Shown here: one piece after another, positions 19,137 through 27,685 of the stretch
Layout of the letters: the number at the start of each line of letters is the position of its first letter
How positions within the stretch are numbered: position 1 is the first letter of the stretch
Assembly: GCA_963702755.1 (NCBI GenBank)
Contig: CAVPDZ010000007.1
Location: forward strand, 434,001-498,000
Reading direction: 5' to 3'
Origin: JAJPKK01 sp963702755
GTDB lineage: Bacteria > Pseudomonadota > Alphaproteobacteria > Rhizobiales > Xanthobacteraceae
Length of the DNA stretch: 64,000 nucleotides
Made by a program: the position numbers and the translations under genes
The notes under the pieces: model-generated
Database searches by the model: none
Seen by the model: the letters and a program-made list of their open reading frames with translations, nothing else
What the model was told of the DNA's origin: nothing

Positions 19137-19341
19137 TCAGGCTTGGACGTGAACGACGTCGTAGAGACAGGGCTCGACTTCGAAGCGCGGCCAGGCCTTG
19201 CGGAACTGAGGCGAATGGTGCGCCGCCTGAAGCTGGCCGCGATCGCGCCACTGGATATAGCTCACCAAGTGGTTGCCGTCCTCGCTGCGGTGCAGGCTGA
19301 CTGAAACGAAGCCGGGCTGGGTTGACGCCTGACGCCCTGCG
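19137..19341 (-). pseudogene. Remnant of an antibiotic-biosynthesis-monooxygenase (ABM) domain gene
   Basis: The stretch encodes the second half of a ferredoxin-like ABM domain (QPGFVSVSLHRSEDGNHLVS, then YIQWRDRGQLQAAHHSPQFR and a C-terminal YDVVHVQA). The first 35-40 residues normally found (start to the first helix) and any start codon are missing: reading back in frame runs straight into the CoA-lyase gene. No ribosome site is present. It looks like a 5'-truncated gene left by a deletion next to the lyase. One or more insertion errors hiding the start cannot be excluded, though the lyase reading frame occupies the space. Confidence 0.6.
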
Positions 19342-20226
19342 TCAGGCGATGACGCTGCTGGCGATGGCGTCGGCGATGGCGACGGTTCGTCGCGCAATCT
19401 CGGCATGCATGCGCTCGACCATGCGGCCTTCGATCTGCACCACGCCCTTGTTGTGGTTTTCCGGCAGCTCGAACGCGGCGATGGTTTTCCGCGCCTGATC
19501 GATCTCGGCATCGCTCGGCGAAAACGCCGCATTGCATGGCGCGATCTGGTTCGGATGGATCAGCGTCTTGCCGTCGAAGCCCATGTCGCGGCCTTGGGCG
19601 CATTCGCGCCGAAAGCCCTCTTCGTCGGAGATGTCGTTGTGAACGCCGTCGAGAATATCGATGCCGAAGGCGTGGGCGGCAAGCACGCTGTCGGCGAGCC
19701 ACGAGAGCATCGGCGCGCGGCCGGGCAGAAGCTTAGCCCGCGTTTCCTTGGCAAGATCGTTCGTCCCCATGACAAAGCAGGCGAGGCGCGTTTCGGCGCT
19801 TTCAGCCGTTGCCGCGATCTCGGCGGCGTTGATGATCCCGAGCGGGGTCTCGATCATGGCCCACAGGCGGATTGCCTGATCGGCCGCGATGCCGACGAGG
19901 TGCTTTGCGACGTCCGCAAGCTGCTGCGGGTTCGACACCTTGGGGATCAGGATGGCATCGGGCACGGCCGGCGCGATGGCTGCAACGTCATCGATCCACC
20001 ATGCCGTATCGAGGCCATTGATGCGTACGATCACCTCGCGGGCACCAAAGCCTCGCGCGGTGACGGCGGCCGCGACCTGCGCCCGGGCGGCGGGCTTTGC
20101 GTCCGGCGCGACAGCATCTTCAAGATCGAGGATGACGGCGTCGCACGGCAGGGTCCTGGCCTTTTCCATCGCGCGAGCGTTGGCGCCGGGCATGTAGAGA
20201 ACGCTGCGACGCGGACGAAAGGTCAT
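19342..20226 (-). CDS. CoA-ester lyase of the HpcH/HpaI (CitE-like) family
   Basis: A 294-residue TIM-barrel lyase of the malyl-CoA/citramalyl-CoA/CitE type. Seen: RRSVLYMPGANARAMEKAR at the start, LDLEDAV (metal and substrate loop), VRINGLDTAW, AMIETPLGI with the metal-binding glutamate, GTNDLAKE and the end KTLIHPNQIAP. It cleaves or forms a C-C bond of a hydroxyacyl-CoA; the exact substrate is uncertain. The start at 20226 is chosen because GAGGAG lies eight bases upstream, while the GTG at 20235 overlaps that site. It is 107 bases downstream of the hydroxy-acid oxidase, same strand, so both may serve oxidation of small hydroxy acids. Confidence 0.9.
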   Translation of the reverse strand: MTFRPRRSVLYMPGANARAMEKARTLPCDAVILDLEDAVAPDAKPAARAQVAAAVTARGFGAREVIVRINGLDTAWWIDDVAAIAPAVPDAILIPKVSNPQQLADVAKHLVGIAADQAIRLWAMIETPLGIINAAEIAATAESAETRLACFVMGTNDLAKETRAKLLPGRAPMLSWLADSVLAAHAFGIDILDGVHNDISDEEGFRRECAQGRDMGFDGKTLIHPNQIAPCNAAFSPSDAEIDQARKTIAAFELPENHNKGVVQIEGRMVERMHAEIARRTVAIADAIASSVIA

Positions 20227-20333
20227 CGCGGACACTCCTCACGACTTAAGGATGGGAATCCGAAACCGATACCCATCCTTCGCCAGATCGTTGCCTGCTT
20301 CCGAGGCCGGAGAAGCAAGCCGCGCGCCACGTG

Positions 20334-21593
20334 TCAGACCCGGCGCACCATGGCCGGCGTAAGGTGCTTCACCGAGGTGGCGCCCACCTGCTGCATGATG
20401 GCGAAGAGCTCGATGCGCATGAGTTCCAGCACCCGCTCGACGCCGGGCTGGCCGAATGCGCCGAGCCCCCACAGATAGGGGCGGCCGATGGCGACCGCGG
20501 TCGCGCCCATGCACAACGCCTTGCAGACGTCGGTGCCGCGACGGAAGCCGGAATCGATCAGGATCGGCATCCGTCCGTTGACGGCATCCACGATCTCCGG
20601 CAGCGCATCGATGGTTGAACGCCCGGAATCCTCGGAGCGCGCGCCATGGTTCGACACGATGATGGCGTCGTAGCCATAGTCGGCGGCGAGCTTGGCATCC
20701 TCCCAAGCCAAGAGACCTTTGACCACGACCTTCATCTTGGTCATGTCGCGCAGGCGCTTGAGATAGTCCCAGGTCATCGCCGAGGACTGGATGTTGCGCA
20801 GGCCGGAGAGATCGACGCCCTCGTACATCGGCTTGTCCGCCTGCGCGGCGGCAAGGCTTGAATTGTCGTGGCAGGAGTCGCATTGCCGGGTGTCGGTGCG
20901 GCGCAGCCGGAACAAGGTCTCCTGGTTGCGGCCGCCCGAACGGTCGACGGTGACCGCAAGCCCGGTGCAGCCGGCATTTTCGGCCCGCTTCACGTGGTGC
21001 GCCGCAACCTCGAACTTGTTGGTGGCGTAAAGCTGCATCCACACCGGGGCGCCGCGTGCCTTGATCACGTCCTCGACGCTGGTCGAAGTCTGCGTCGACA
21101 GGATCATGAGATGATCGCCGGCCTTGGCCGCCCTGGCGACGCCTTCTTCGCCGTCGGCGCTATAGGCCTTATGGCCGCCGGTCGGCGCGACCATGATCGG
21201 CGAGGCGTAGCGGGTGCCGAGGATGTTGACGCTCGTGTCGACCTTGCTGACGTCGATCAGCCGCCGCGGCCGCAACTGGAATTTGAGGAAGTCGGCGCGA
21301 TTGGCGCGCAAGGTGACTTCGTCATCGATGCCTGACGCCATGTAGCCGAAGTGCGCCGGCGGCACGTTCTGCCGCATCACCGGCTCGAAATCGAAGACGT
21401 TGATCGCGTCCTTGGGCGACTTGATGAGATTGTTGGCATCGAGCGGCGCCCATGTCATCGGATCCGGCAGCTTGTTCTTCGGTAGCAAGGTCTCCGCGAA
21501 AGCGACGGCATCGGAGTAGGTCAGCGCGCTCGAGGCGGCCAGAAATTGCAGGAACTTGCGGCGGCTTGCGGCTTGAACGGTCTCGGTCGGCAT
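20334..21593 (-). CDS. Tat-exported FMN-dependent alpha-hydroxy-acid oxidase with a CXXCH motif
   Basis: A 419-residue flavoenzyme of the lactate/glycolate oxidase family, which oxidises 2-hydroxy acids to 2-keto acids. GGGAGG before ATG 21593 fixes the start. Residues 10-30 hold a twin-arginine signal (SRRKFLQFLAASSAL), unusual for this mostly cytoplasmic family. The barrel is complete: APTGGHKAYS, LSTQTSTSVEDV, VVVKGLLAWEDAKLA, the catalytic histidine in SNHGARSEDSG (H316) and DSGFRRGTDVCKAL. The variable loop after strand 4 contains C238-D-S-C241-H242, a haem c attachment motif. The protein could therefore be a periplasmic flavocytochrome passing electrons to the respiratory chain, which is inference. 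Confidence 0.88.
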   Translation of the reverse strand: MPTETVQAASRRKFLQFLAASSALTYSDAVAFAETLLPKNKLPDPMTWAPLDANNLIKSPKDAINVFDFEPVMRQNVPPAHFGYMASGIDDEVTLRANRADFLKFQLRPRRLIDVSKVDTSVNILGTRYASPIMVAPTGGHKAYSADGEEGVARAAKAGDHLMILSTQTSTSVEDVIKARGAPVWMQLYATNKFEVAAHHVKRAENAGCTGLAVTVDRSGGRNQETLFRLRRTDTRQCDSCHDNSSLAAAQADKPMYEGVDLSGLRNIQSSAMTWDYLKRLRDMTKMKVVVKGLLAWEDAKLAADYGYDAIIVSNHGARSEDSGRSTIDALPEIVDAVNGRMPILIDSGFRRGTDVCKALCMGATAVAIGRPYLWGLGAFGQPGVERVLELMRIELFAIMQQVGATSVKHLTPAMVRRV

Positions 21594-21744
21594 GGATCCT
21601 CCCATCTTGCCCTGTCGTTCCCGGGTCGCAGGGACCCGGCTCGCCGCGATCCTATACGGCCACACGTGCAAGCGAAACGCCGAGACTGCATGGTAAATGC
21701 GCGAAGCGCACGAGGATGCGAGCCGGCCGCCCGATCGGCGGGGC

Positions 21745-22986
21745 CTACTCCGTCATCGCCATGGCCCGCAGGGCAATGCGCTCGCGGGCGCTGAGTTTCT
21801 CCGTCGCGCTCTTGAGCTGGCCGCAGGCGGCGAGAATGTCGCGGCCGCGCGGGGTGCGCACCGGCGCGGAGTAGCCGGCGTTGAACACCACCTCGGAGAA
21901 CTTCTCGATCTTGTCCCAGTCCGAGCACTCGTAGCGCGTGCCCGGCCACGGGTTGAACGGGATGAGATTGATCTTGGCCGGAATGCCCGTGAGGAGCTTC
22001 ACGAGCGCGCGCGCATCGGCGAGCGTGTCGTTCACGTCCTTGAGCATCACGTATTCGAACGTGATGCGCTTGGCATTGGTGAGACCGGGATAGGAGCGGC
22101 AGGCCTCAAGCAGTTCGGCGATCGGATATTTGCGATTGAGCGGCACCAGCTCATTGCGCAGGTCGTCGCGCACGGCATGGAGCGATACGGCGAGCATCAC
22201 GCCGATTTCCTCGCCGGTCCGGCTGATGTTCGGCACCACGCCGGAGGTCGAGACCGTGATCTTGCGCTTGGAAATCGCGATGCCTTCATTGTCGGCAATC
22301 ACCAGCAAGGCGTCCCGCACCGCCTCGAAGTTGTAGAGCGGCTCGCCCATCCCCATCATCACGATGTTGGTGACGAAGCGCCCGCCATCGGTCGGGACAA
22401 TCGCGCCGGCGGGCGCTGTGCGGTCCGGCCAATCGCCCAGGCGGTCGCGGGCGATCATGACCTGGCCGACGATCTCGCCGGCAGTGAGATTGCGGACGAG
22501 GCGCTGGGTGCCGGTGTGGCAGAACGTGCAGTTCAGCGTGCAGCCGACCTGGCTCGAAATGCACAACGTGCCGCGGCCGGTCTCCGGGATGTACACGCAC
22601 TCGATGTCATGCGGCCGTTCCTGCGGATTTTCCGAAGGCAGGCGCAGCAGCCACTTTCGCGTGCCGTCGATCGAGACCTGCTCGGTCACGATTTCGGGGC
22701 GCGCGAGCGTGAAGCGCTGGTCGAGCGCGGTGCGCAGCTCCTTCGACACATTGGTCATGACGTCGAACGTCGTGGCCCCCCGCACGTAGAGCCAGTGCCA
22801 GAGCTGTTGTGCGCGCATCTTGCGCTGTCCCGGCGGAACGCCAAGCTCCCCAAGCGCGTCGGCGAGTTCCGCGCGCGACATCCCGATAAGCGACGGCTTG
22901 TCCGGGCGCACGTAGCGCTCAAGGGGAGATTTTTCGACAAAACCGGGGATGCCGGTGTCGCGAACGGCCGTGTCGGGATAAGTCAT
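21745..22986 (-). CDS. rlmN: Dual-specificity 23S rRNA/tRNA adenine-C2 methyltransferase
   Basis: RlmN, 413 residues, a radical-SAM enzyme that methylates A2503 of 23S rRNA and A37 of some tRNAs. The cluster motif is CTLNCTFC, with SQVGC before it; MMGMGEPLYNF and ITVSTSGVVP are SAM-binding signatures, and the C-terminal ILAACGQL carries the cysteine that forms the transient methyl link. ATG 22986 has AGGA upstream. The N-terminal accessory domain (SRAELADALGELGVPPGQRK) is complete. Stands alone, followed downstream by the hydroxy-acid oxidase. Confidence 0.97.
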   Translation of the reverse strand: MTYPDTAVRDTGIPGFVEKSPLERYVRPDKPSLIGMSRAELADALGELGVPPGQRKMRAQQLWHWLYVRGATTFDVMTNVSKELRTALDQRFTLARPEIVTEQVSIDGTRKWLLRLPSENPQERPHDIECVYIPETGRGTLCISSQVGCTLNCTFCHTGTQRLVRNLTAGEIVGQVMIARDRLGDWPDRTAPAGAIVPTDGGRFVTNIVMMGMGEPLYNFEAVRDALLVIADNEGIAISKRKITVSTSGVVPNISRTGEEIGVMLAVSLHAVRDDLRNELVPLNRKYPIAELLEACRSYPGLTNAKRITFEYVMLKDVNDTLADARALVKLLTGIPAKINLIPFNPWPGTRYECSDWDKIEKFSEVVFNAGYSAPVRTPRGRDILAACGQLKSATEKLSARERIALRAMAMTE

Positions 22987-23065
22987 GGTGTCCTGTGCCG
23001 CCATGTGCGGTTGCGGCCAAGATAAGCAGATGCAAGGCGGATTGCCATCGCGCGCCGACGCACAG

Positions 23066-23097
23066 GGGCGCAATACGCTTCGCTATCTATTGCGCCC
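23066..23097. repeat. Palindromic intergenic repeat
   Basis: Perfect 10-bp stem GGGCGCAATA / TATTGCGCCC around the sequence CGCTTCGCTATC, followed by TACG. The same core (GCGCAATACGCTTCGCTAT) is present in the larger palindrome at 35552, so this is one copy of a dispersed family. It lies between rlmN and the IalB-family gene, downstream of the latter, and could act as its terminator. Confidence 0.7.
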
Positions 23098-23132
23098 TAC
23101 GGTTAGCAGCGCGGGCGCGTCTCAGGAATGCC

Positions 23133-23765
23133 TTAGTGGCACTCCTGGCCGACGCGGTCGAGCGCCTGGGTAAGACCCTTGAGCGAATAGGTATCGGAAC
23201 TCGACGTGCCGCGGTTCGAGGTGCCTTTGACGACCAGGTCCGGGTTCTTGCGCATGGCATCGACCAGGCCTTTTTCCTCGGCGGCGTTCTTGATCCAGGC
23301 GCCATCGGATTGCGTGTACATGGCGTAGTTCGAGCCGGCAATCTCGATGCTCGCCTCGGCGTTGTTCTTGAGACCGTAGCCGAAGACGATCGAAACTTCG
23401 TCTCTGACCTTTTCAGTCGGACGAGACGAGACGAACAGGAACGCCTGGTCACGCGGCCGATTGGGCGATGTCTTCGAGCTCGCCGGTTTGGCGATGGCAA
23501 AGCACACCTTCTTGCCGTTCGGAGTGGCGGTATAGGCCCCCCAGTCGCCATACTGGCCAAGGAGGGTCGGCTGCACCGCCGCCGGCGCCGGCGCGGCAGG
23601 CGTCGCAGCCGCGGTGGATTTCGACTGGGCCGCGAGCCTGATGACCCCGTCGGATGATCTGTGCTGCTGGGCTTGCGCCGGACCGCACATCGCAAACGCC
23701 GCGAGCGTGACGGGCAAGGCCCATGTAATCCGGTGACGATTTGACGTGTTTCGACAGTTGATCAT
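23133..23765 (-). CDS. Exported IalB (invasion-associated locus B) family protein
   Basis: A 210-residue protein with a signal peptide (ALPVTLAAFAMCGPAQAQ) and an Ala/Pro linker, then the IalB domain: LLGQYGDWGAYTATPNGKKV with the usual W and following Cys, AFLFVSSRPTEKV, and the end DRVGQEC whose Cys normally pairs with the first. Members are small periplasmic beta proteins; the Bartonella protein aids red-cell invasion, but in free-living relatives the function is unknown. Start at 23765 is taken because it leads directly into the signal peptide. Confidence 0.85.
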   Translation of the reverse strand: MINCRNTSNRHRITWALPVTLAAFAMCGPAQAQQHRSSDGVIRLAAQSKSTAAATPAAPAPAAVQPTLLGQYGDWGAYTATPNGKKVCFAIAKPASSKTSPNRPRDQAFLFVSSRPTEKVRDEVSIVFGYGLKNNAEASIEIAGSNYAMYTQSDGAWIKNAAEEKGLVDAMRKNPDLVVKGTSNRGTSSSDTYSLKGLTQALDRVGQECH

Positions 23766-23929
23766 GGTACTGCACCCGAGATCGACAAAGACCAATATTA
23801 TTCCACGCGATTCGTCAGCAAAATGGCATTGTAAAGGCACTCGGCAATGCCGCCAACCCGACAGGCCACTCAATAAAGTATTTTCGGTTCGGATGTAGCC
23901 AAAAAGCAGCAGCCGAAAATGGAACGTAG

Positions 23930-24319
23930 CTATCCCTGATTACCGCTGGCGGCCCGCGCCAGGGCCCGGCGCGCCGCGTCGCGATGCTCCGGCCGGATAT
24001 GGACGGCGACCAACCGGATTGCGGTCGCCAACACCGCGGCGTCATCGGTGAAGCCGATGATCGGCATCATGTCCGGAATGAAATCGAACGGCAGAATGAA
24101 GTAGGCGAGCGCGCCGATGAGCATCACCTGGACGCGCCGCGGCGTATTGCGGTCGAACGCGCAATAATAGGCCGCAACCAGGTCCTCGGCGAACGGGAGC
24201 CGTGCGGCAAAACGTCTGAATTTCGGCCAGAAATCACGCCGCACGCGCGCCTCTTCGCGCGCAGCGTCGGCCTCGCCGAAGCCCTCGATGCCGTTCAATC
24301 CAATGGTGTGCTCAACCAT
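23930..24319 (-). CDS. DUF1232 (YkvA-type) membrane-associated protein
   Basis: A 129-residue protein whose core GALAYFILPFDFIPDMMPII followed by GFTDDAAVLATAIRLV is the DUF1232 signature (a short hydrophobic hairpin with conserved P-x-D-x-I-P-D). Function unknown. GGAG precedes ATG 24319, which is preferred to 24382. Divergent from the site-2 protease gene. Confidence 0.9.
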   Translation of the reverse strand: MVEHTIGLNGIEGFGEADAAREEARVRRDFWPKFRRFAARLPFAEDLVAAYYCAFDRNTPRRVQVMLIGALAYFILPFDFIPDMMPIIGFTDDAAVLATAIRLVAVHIRPEHRDAARRALARAASGNQG

Positions 24320-24490
24320 AAAAGTCTCCGCGCCGACCGTTTTGGCGCGACACCAAGGTGGGCACGCGCGGGCCAAAAGCAAGATGGCGAAATAACCTAG
24401 CGAGGACGCGCCACCGACAGCGGCCCTGGCGGTTTCGACGGTAGCAATATATCTCTCGGCTACGCTGGTAAGGCGGCCGGAGGCTCATTC

Positions 24491-25609
24491 ATGTCGTGGT
24501 CGGTAAACATCGGCTCGATCGCCGGCACCGCTATTCGCATCCACATCACCTTCCTGTTGTTCCTGATCTGGATCTTCGCCGCCGGCTGGGCATCCGGCGG
24601 CGCAGCAGATGCGTGGAACAGCCTCATCTTCATGGTGCTGCTGTTTGCCTGCGTGCTTGCCCACGAATTCGGTCACATCTTCACGGCGCGAGCGTTCGGG
24701 GTCGCGACGCCCGACGTGACGCTGCTGCCGATCGGCGGCGTCGCGCGGCTCGAGCGCATTCCGGAAAAACCGAGCGAGGAATTCCTGGTCGCGATCGCCG
24801 GACCGCTCGTCAATGTGGCGATCGGGCTCGTGTTGATGCTGATCGCGCCGATGCCTTTGAGCACCGAGCATCTTGCCATGGTGGAAAGCACCAAGGTGTC
24901 GATGATCGACCGCTTGGCGGAGGTCAATTTCTTCCTCGCCATCTTCAACATGATCCCGGCGTTTCCGATGGACGGTGGCCGCGTGCTGCGCGCCCTCCTC
25001 GCCATTCGCCTCGGGCATGTGCGGGCGACCGAGGTCGCCGCCACCATCGGCCAATGGACGGCCTTCGCCTTCGGTTTCCTCGGGCTGTTCTACAATCCGC
25101 TGCTCATCTTCATCGCGATCTTCGTCTATCTCGCCGCATCTTCCGAGGCACAGGTGGTGTCGTTGCAGGCGATGTCGCGCGACGTTCCGGTCGCCGCCGC
25201 CATGATGACGGACTTCGCCACGCTTACGCCCGACGAGCATATCGATGCCGCGGTCGAAACCATGATGCATCGAAACCAGAGCGAGTTTCCCGTGGTCGAT
25301 GCTGACAATCGCCTGGTGGGCCTGCTGGGCCGCGGCGATATCGTCCGCGCGCTGCGTCAGCTCGGCCCGACCGCGCAGGTCGGCGCGGCGATGGCGACGG
25401 ACATCCCAACCATCGATCGCGGCCGTCGGCTCGAGGAAGCCTTCCGCATCCTCCAGGAGAAAGGCGCTCCCGCCGTCGGTGTCGTTGACGCGGCGGGCCG
25501 CCTGGTTGGGCTCGTCACGGCCGGAACCATCGGCGAGATGCTGATGGTAAAGCGGGCTTTGCCCGAGGGCGCGAAACTAGGTCCCTGGAACCGAATCGCG
25601 GGCGCGTAG
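24491..25609 (+). CDS. Site-2-type intramembrane metalloprotease with CBS pair (M50 family)
   Basis: A 372-residue multi-span zinc protease. HEFGH (about residues 58-62) in the second span binds zinc with the aspartate of NMIPAFPMDGGRVLRAL (about 153-169). Several further spans end near residue 230, then two CBS domains fill about 240-360 (MTDFATLTPDEHIDAAVETM; MATDIPTIDRGRRLEEAF). This architecture (Rv2625/SpoIVFB-like with cytoplasmic CBS) is thought to let adenine nucleotides control cleavage of a membrane-bound regulator. No sigma or anti-sigma partner lies nearby, so the substrate is unknown. Confidence 0.93.
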   Translation: MSWSVNIGSIAGTAIRIHITFLLFLIWIFAAGWASGGAADAWNSLIFMVLLFACVLAHEFGHIFTARAFGVATPDVTLLPIGGVARLERIPEKPSEEFLVAIAGPLVNVAIGLVLMLIAPMPLSTEHLAMVESTKVSMIDRLAEVNFFLAIFNMIPAFPMDGGRVLRALLAIRLGHVRATEVAATIGQWTAFAFGFLGLFYNPLLIFIAIFVYLAASSEAQVVSLQAMSRDVPVAAAMMTDFATLTPDEHIDAAVETMMHRNQSEFPVVDADNRLVGLLGRGDIVRALRQLGPTAQVGAAMATDIPTIDRGRRLEEAFRILQEKGAPAVGVVDAAGRLVGLVTAGTIGEMLMVKRALPEGAKLGPWNRIAGA

Positions 25610-25654
25610 CCGCGCACCCGGATTGCGGTACCGAAGTCTCTCCTCAGTAAACTG

Positions 25655-25682
25655 GGGGCCGGTGGATCGCTCCACCGGCCCC
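25655..25682. terminator. Bidirectional terminator hairpin
   Basis: Perfect 12-bp stem GGGGCCGGTGGA / TCCACCGGCCCC with a TCGC loop, placed between the convergent protease gene and the cytochrome gene. No T run on either side, so the termination role comes from position and strength of the stem. Confidence 0.65.
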
Positions 25683-25716
25683 GTCGATTGTCAGTGTCGA
25701 TTGCCGCTGCTTGGCA

Positions 25717-26232
25717 TCAATGCTTTTCCGGGTATCGACTGACGAAGCCGTCCCGGTTCGGCATCTTCACCTTTGCCAGTGTATCGGCGTTCATCACCTC
25801 GTCATCCCCGATGACCTTGTTGCGCGCGAGAATGTAGGCGGTGAGCGCATAAACCTCGTCGCTGCTGAGCGATTTCGGCTGCGGCCACGGCATCGCGCGC
25901 CTGGTGAAGTCGAAGATCGTGGTGGCATTCGGCACGTAGAGCGCCATTGTCCGCCCTGATTTGCCGGGAGGATTGGCGAGTGCGGCACTGGCGCCGCCTT
26001 CGCCGTTCTTGCCGTGGCAGGCTTCGCACTTCTGGGCAAAGATGATGGCACCTTGTGCTGCAGTGCCGCTGCCGGCCGGTAAGCCCCTTGCATCGGGCCC
26101 GATGGTCAAATCCCAAAGGGCAAGATCGGCTTCGCTCACCGGTTTACCGAGCCCAGGCAAATCCGCAGCGAGCGCCGCGCCTGAAAGAATTGCGAGCGGG
26201 AGCGCGAGAGCGAGGCATTTAGCCGTAGACAT
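25717..26232 (-). CDS. Exported monohaem cytochrome c, partner of the SoxC-like enzyme
   Basis: A 171-residue periplasmic cytochrome with a signal peptide (LALPLAILSGAALAADL), one haem site CEACHGKNGEGG (about residue 69) and a probable axial methionine in RRAMPWPQPKSLSSDEVYAL. It overlaps the end of the SoxC-like gene by 14 bases, so the two are translationally coupled and form one enzyme. The classical SoxD is a dihaem protein of about twice this size; the single-haem form is closer to SorB, the electron acceptor of periplasmic sulfite dehydrogenase. Confidence 0.85.
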   Translation of the reverse strand: MSTAKCLALALPLAILSGAALAADLPGLGKPVSEADLALWDLTIGPDARGLPAGSGTAAQGAIIFAQKCEACHGKNGEGGASAALANPPGKSGRTMALYVPNATTIFDFTRRAMPWPQPKSLSSDEVYALTAYILARNKVIGDDEVMNADTLAKVKMPNRDGFVSRYPEKH

Positions 26233-27544
26233 GCTTCGCCTCCCCCTTGCTGTCGATTGCCCAGCTGGTGATGACGTTCATGTGTCCCATGGGGAACGCG
26301 GTCACCGGAACGTTGACCTTAGGCTCGCCGCGCTCGGCAAACATTTCATCGCGCGTCGGTTGCCGGTTGCCCGTCTCGTCCCAGGCGCGGCTCTGCAATA
26401 CCACCGGCTGACCGTCCCAGCGCCAGGGCAAACGGAATCGCGTGAGCGCTTTCGGCAACACGGGCGCATCGAGCGCGGCCTCGGCCCAGGTCTTGCCGCC
26501 GTCAGCCGAGACCGTGACCTTGGCAATCCGACCGTTGCCCGAATAGGCGAGGCCGGCAATCTCGTAGAAGCCCGGTCCTCCCTTCAACGTCAGCCCCGGC
26601 GAGGGATGAGTGATGAAGGATTTGACCTCCATCGGGAAGAAGAACTGCCAGATTTTCGGACCGGCGACCCGATAGGTGTATTGCATGGTCTCGTTGATCG
26701 CCATCACCGGCTCCTCGACGAGCTTGATGCGATGCAGCCACTTGACGTTCATATTGCCTTCGTAGCCAGGCACCAGCAGGCGCATCGGGTAGCCCTGAGC
26801 CGGGTTGATGCGTTCGCCGTTCTGGTAGAGGGCGATCATCGCGTCATCGAGCGCCTTGGCGATCGGAATACTGCGGTTCATGCTTGGTCCGTCAGCCCCT
26901 TCCGCCAGGAGCCACTTCGCCTTCGGGTCGATGCCTGTCTCTTCGAGCAGCGTGGAGAGCCGCACGCCGGTCCACTCGGAGCAAGACAGCAGACCGTGAA
27001 TCGCCTGCACGTCGGCCTGCACCGGATCCTTGTTAAAGAGGGGCGCGCTGTTGCCCCCGCATTCGACGAAGTTGACGCGCGTCACCTTGGGATAGCGCGC
27101 AAGCGCTTCAAGATCGAAAACGAGCGGCTGCTTCACGAGGCCGTGGATCGCCAGGCGGTGCTTCGCCGGATCGATATCCGGGAAGCCGGTTCGTGCCACG
27201 ACGAAGTGCAGGCCATTTGGTGTAATCGTGCCTTCGAGCAGGTGGTGGGGCGTTCGCGCATTGCTCGTGCGCGCTTCAAATTTCGGGTTCGTCAGCGTGC
27301 GAACAACTTTGCTCTCATATTTTGCCGGCACGCCGTAAGGCGGGATTGCCTGGCCGGGCTCCATGCTCCACGGATCGACCGGAAGCGGCTCGGCTGCGGC
27401 GCTCGTGAGCGACGTGCCTACGCCGGTCGCGGCTGCACCGGCGATCAGCGCGCTGCGCCCGAGCAGTGCACGACGATCGATCAGGCCGTTGCCGGCGACG
27501 ATTTCGGGTTCGTATGATGTGCGTCTTCGTTGCTTGTGTGCCAT
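26219..27544 (-). CDS. soxC: SoxC-like molybdenum sulfite/sulfane dehydrogenase subunit
   Basis: A 441-residue sulfite-oxidase-family enzyme. GGAGG before ATG 27544 fixes the start. Residues 24-50 hold a twin-arginine-like export signal (DRRALLGRSALIAGAAA). The molybdenum ligand is Cys162 in NFVECGGNSAPLF; the dimerisation domain follows (KVTVSADGGKTWAEAAL). With the overlapping cytochrome it would oxidise sulfite or sulfane sulfur in the periplasm and pass electrons to cytochrome c. The rest of the sox cluster is absent, so a stand-alone sulfite dehydrogenase is more likely than a full thiosulfate-oxidising system. Confidence 0.87.
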   Translation of the reverse strand: MAHKQRRRTSYEPEIVAGNGLIDRRALLGRSALIAGAAATGVGTSLTSAAAEPLPVDPWSMEPGQAIPPYGVPAKYESKVVRTLTNPKFEARTSNARTPHHLLEGTITPNGLHFVVARTGFPDIDPAKHRLAIHGLVKQPLVFDLEALARYPKVTRVNFVECGGNSAPLFNKDPVQADVQAIHGLLSCSEWTGVRLSTLLEETGIDPKAKWLLAEGADGPSMNRSIPIAKALDDAMIALYQNGERINPAQGYPMRLLVPGYEGNMNVKWLHRIKLVEEPVMAINETMQYTYRVAGPKIWQFFFPMEVKSFITHPSPGLTLKGGPGFYEIAGLAYSGNGRIAKVTVSADGGKTWAEAALDAPVLPKALTRFRLPWRWDGQPVVLQSRAWDETGNRQPTRDEMFAERGEPKVNVPVTAFPMGHMNVITSWAIDSKGEAKHVYG

Positions 27545-27685
27545 GACGTCCTCCCTCGAGGTGGTGGCGCCGGTACGAACATCTTCGAGCCGGCTCGTGC
27601 AACCGAGCCAGCATACGCCCTTCGAAGGGCGCTTCAAACGATGCAAAAGAAGGTGGCGCGACGCGACGACCGCTTCTCAGCGGCG

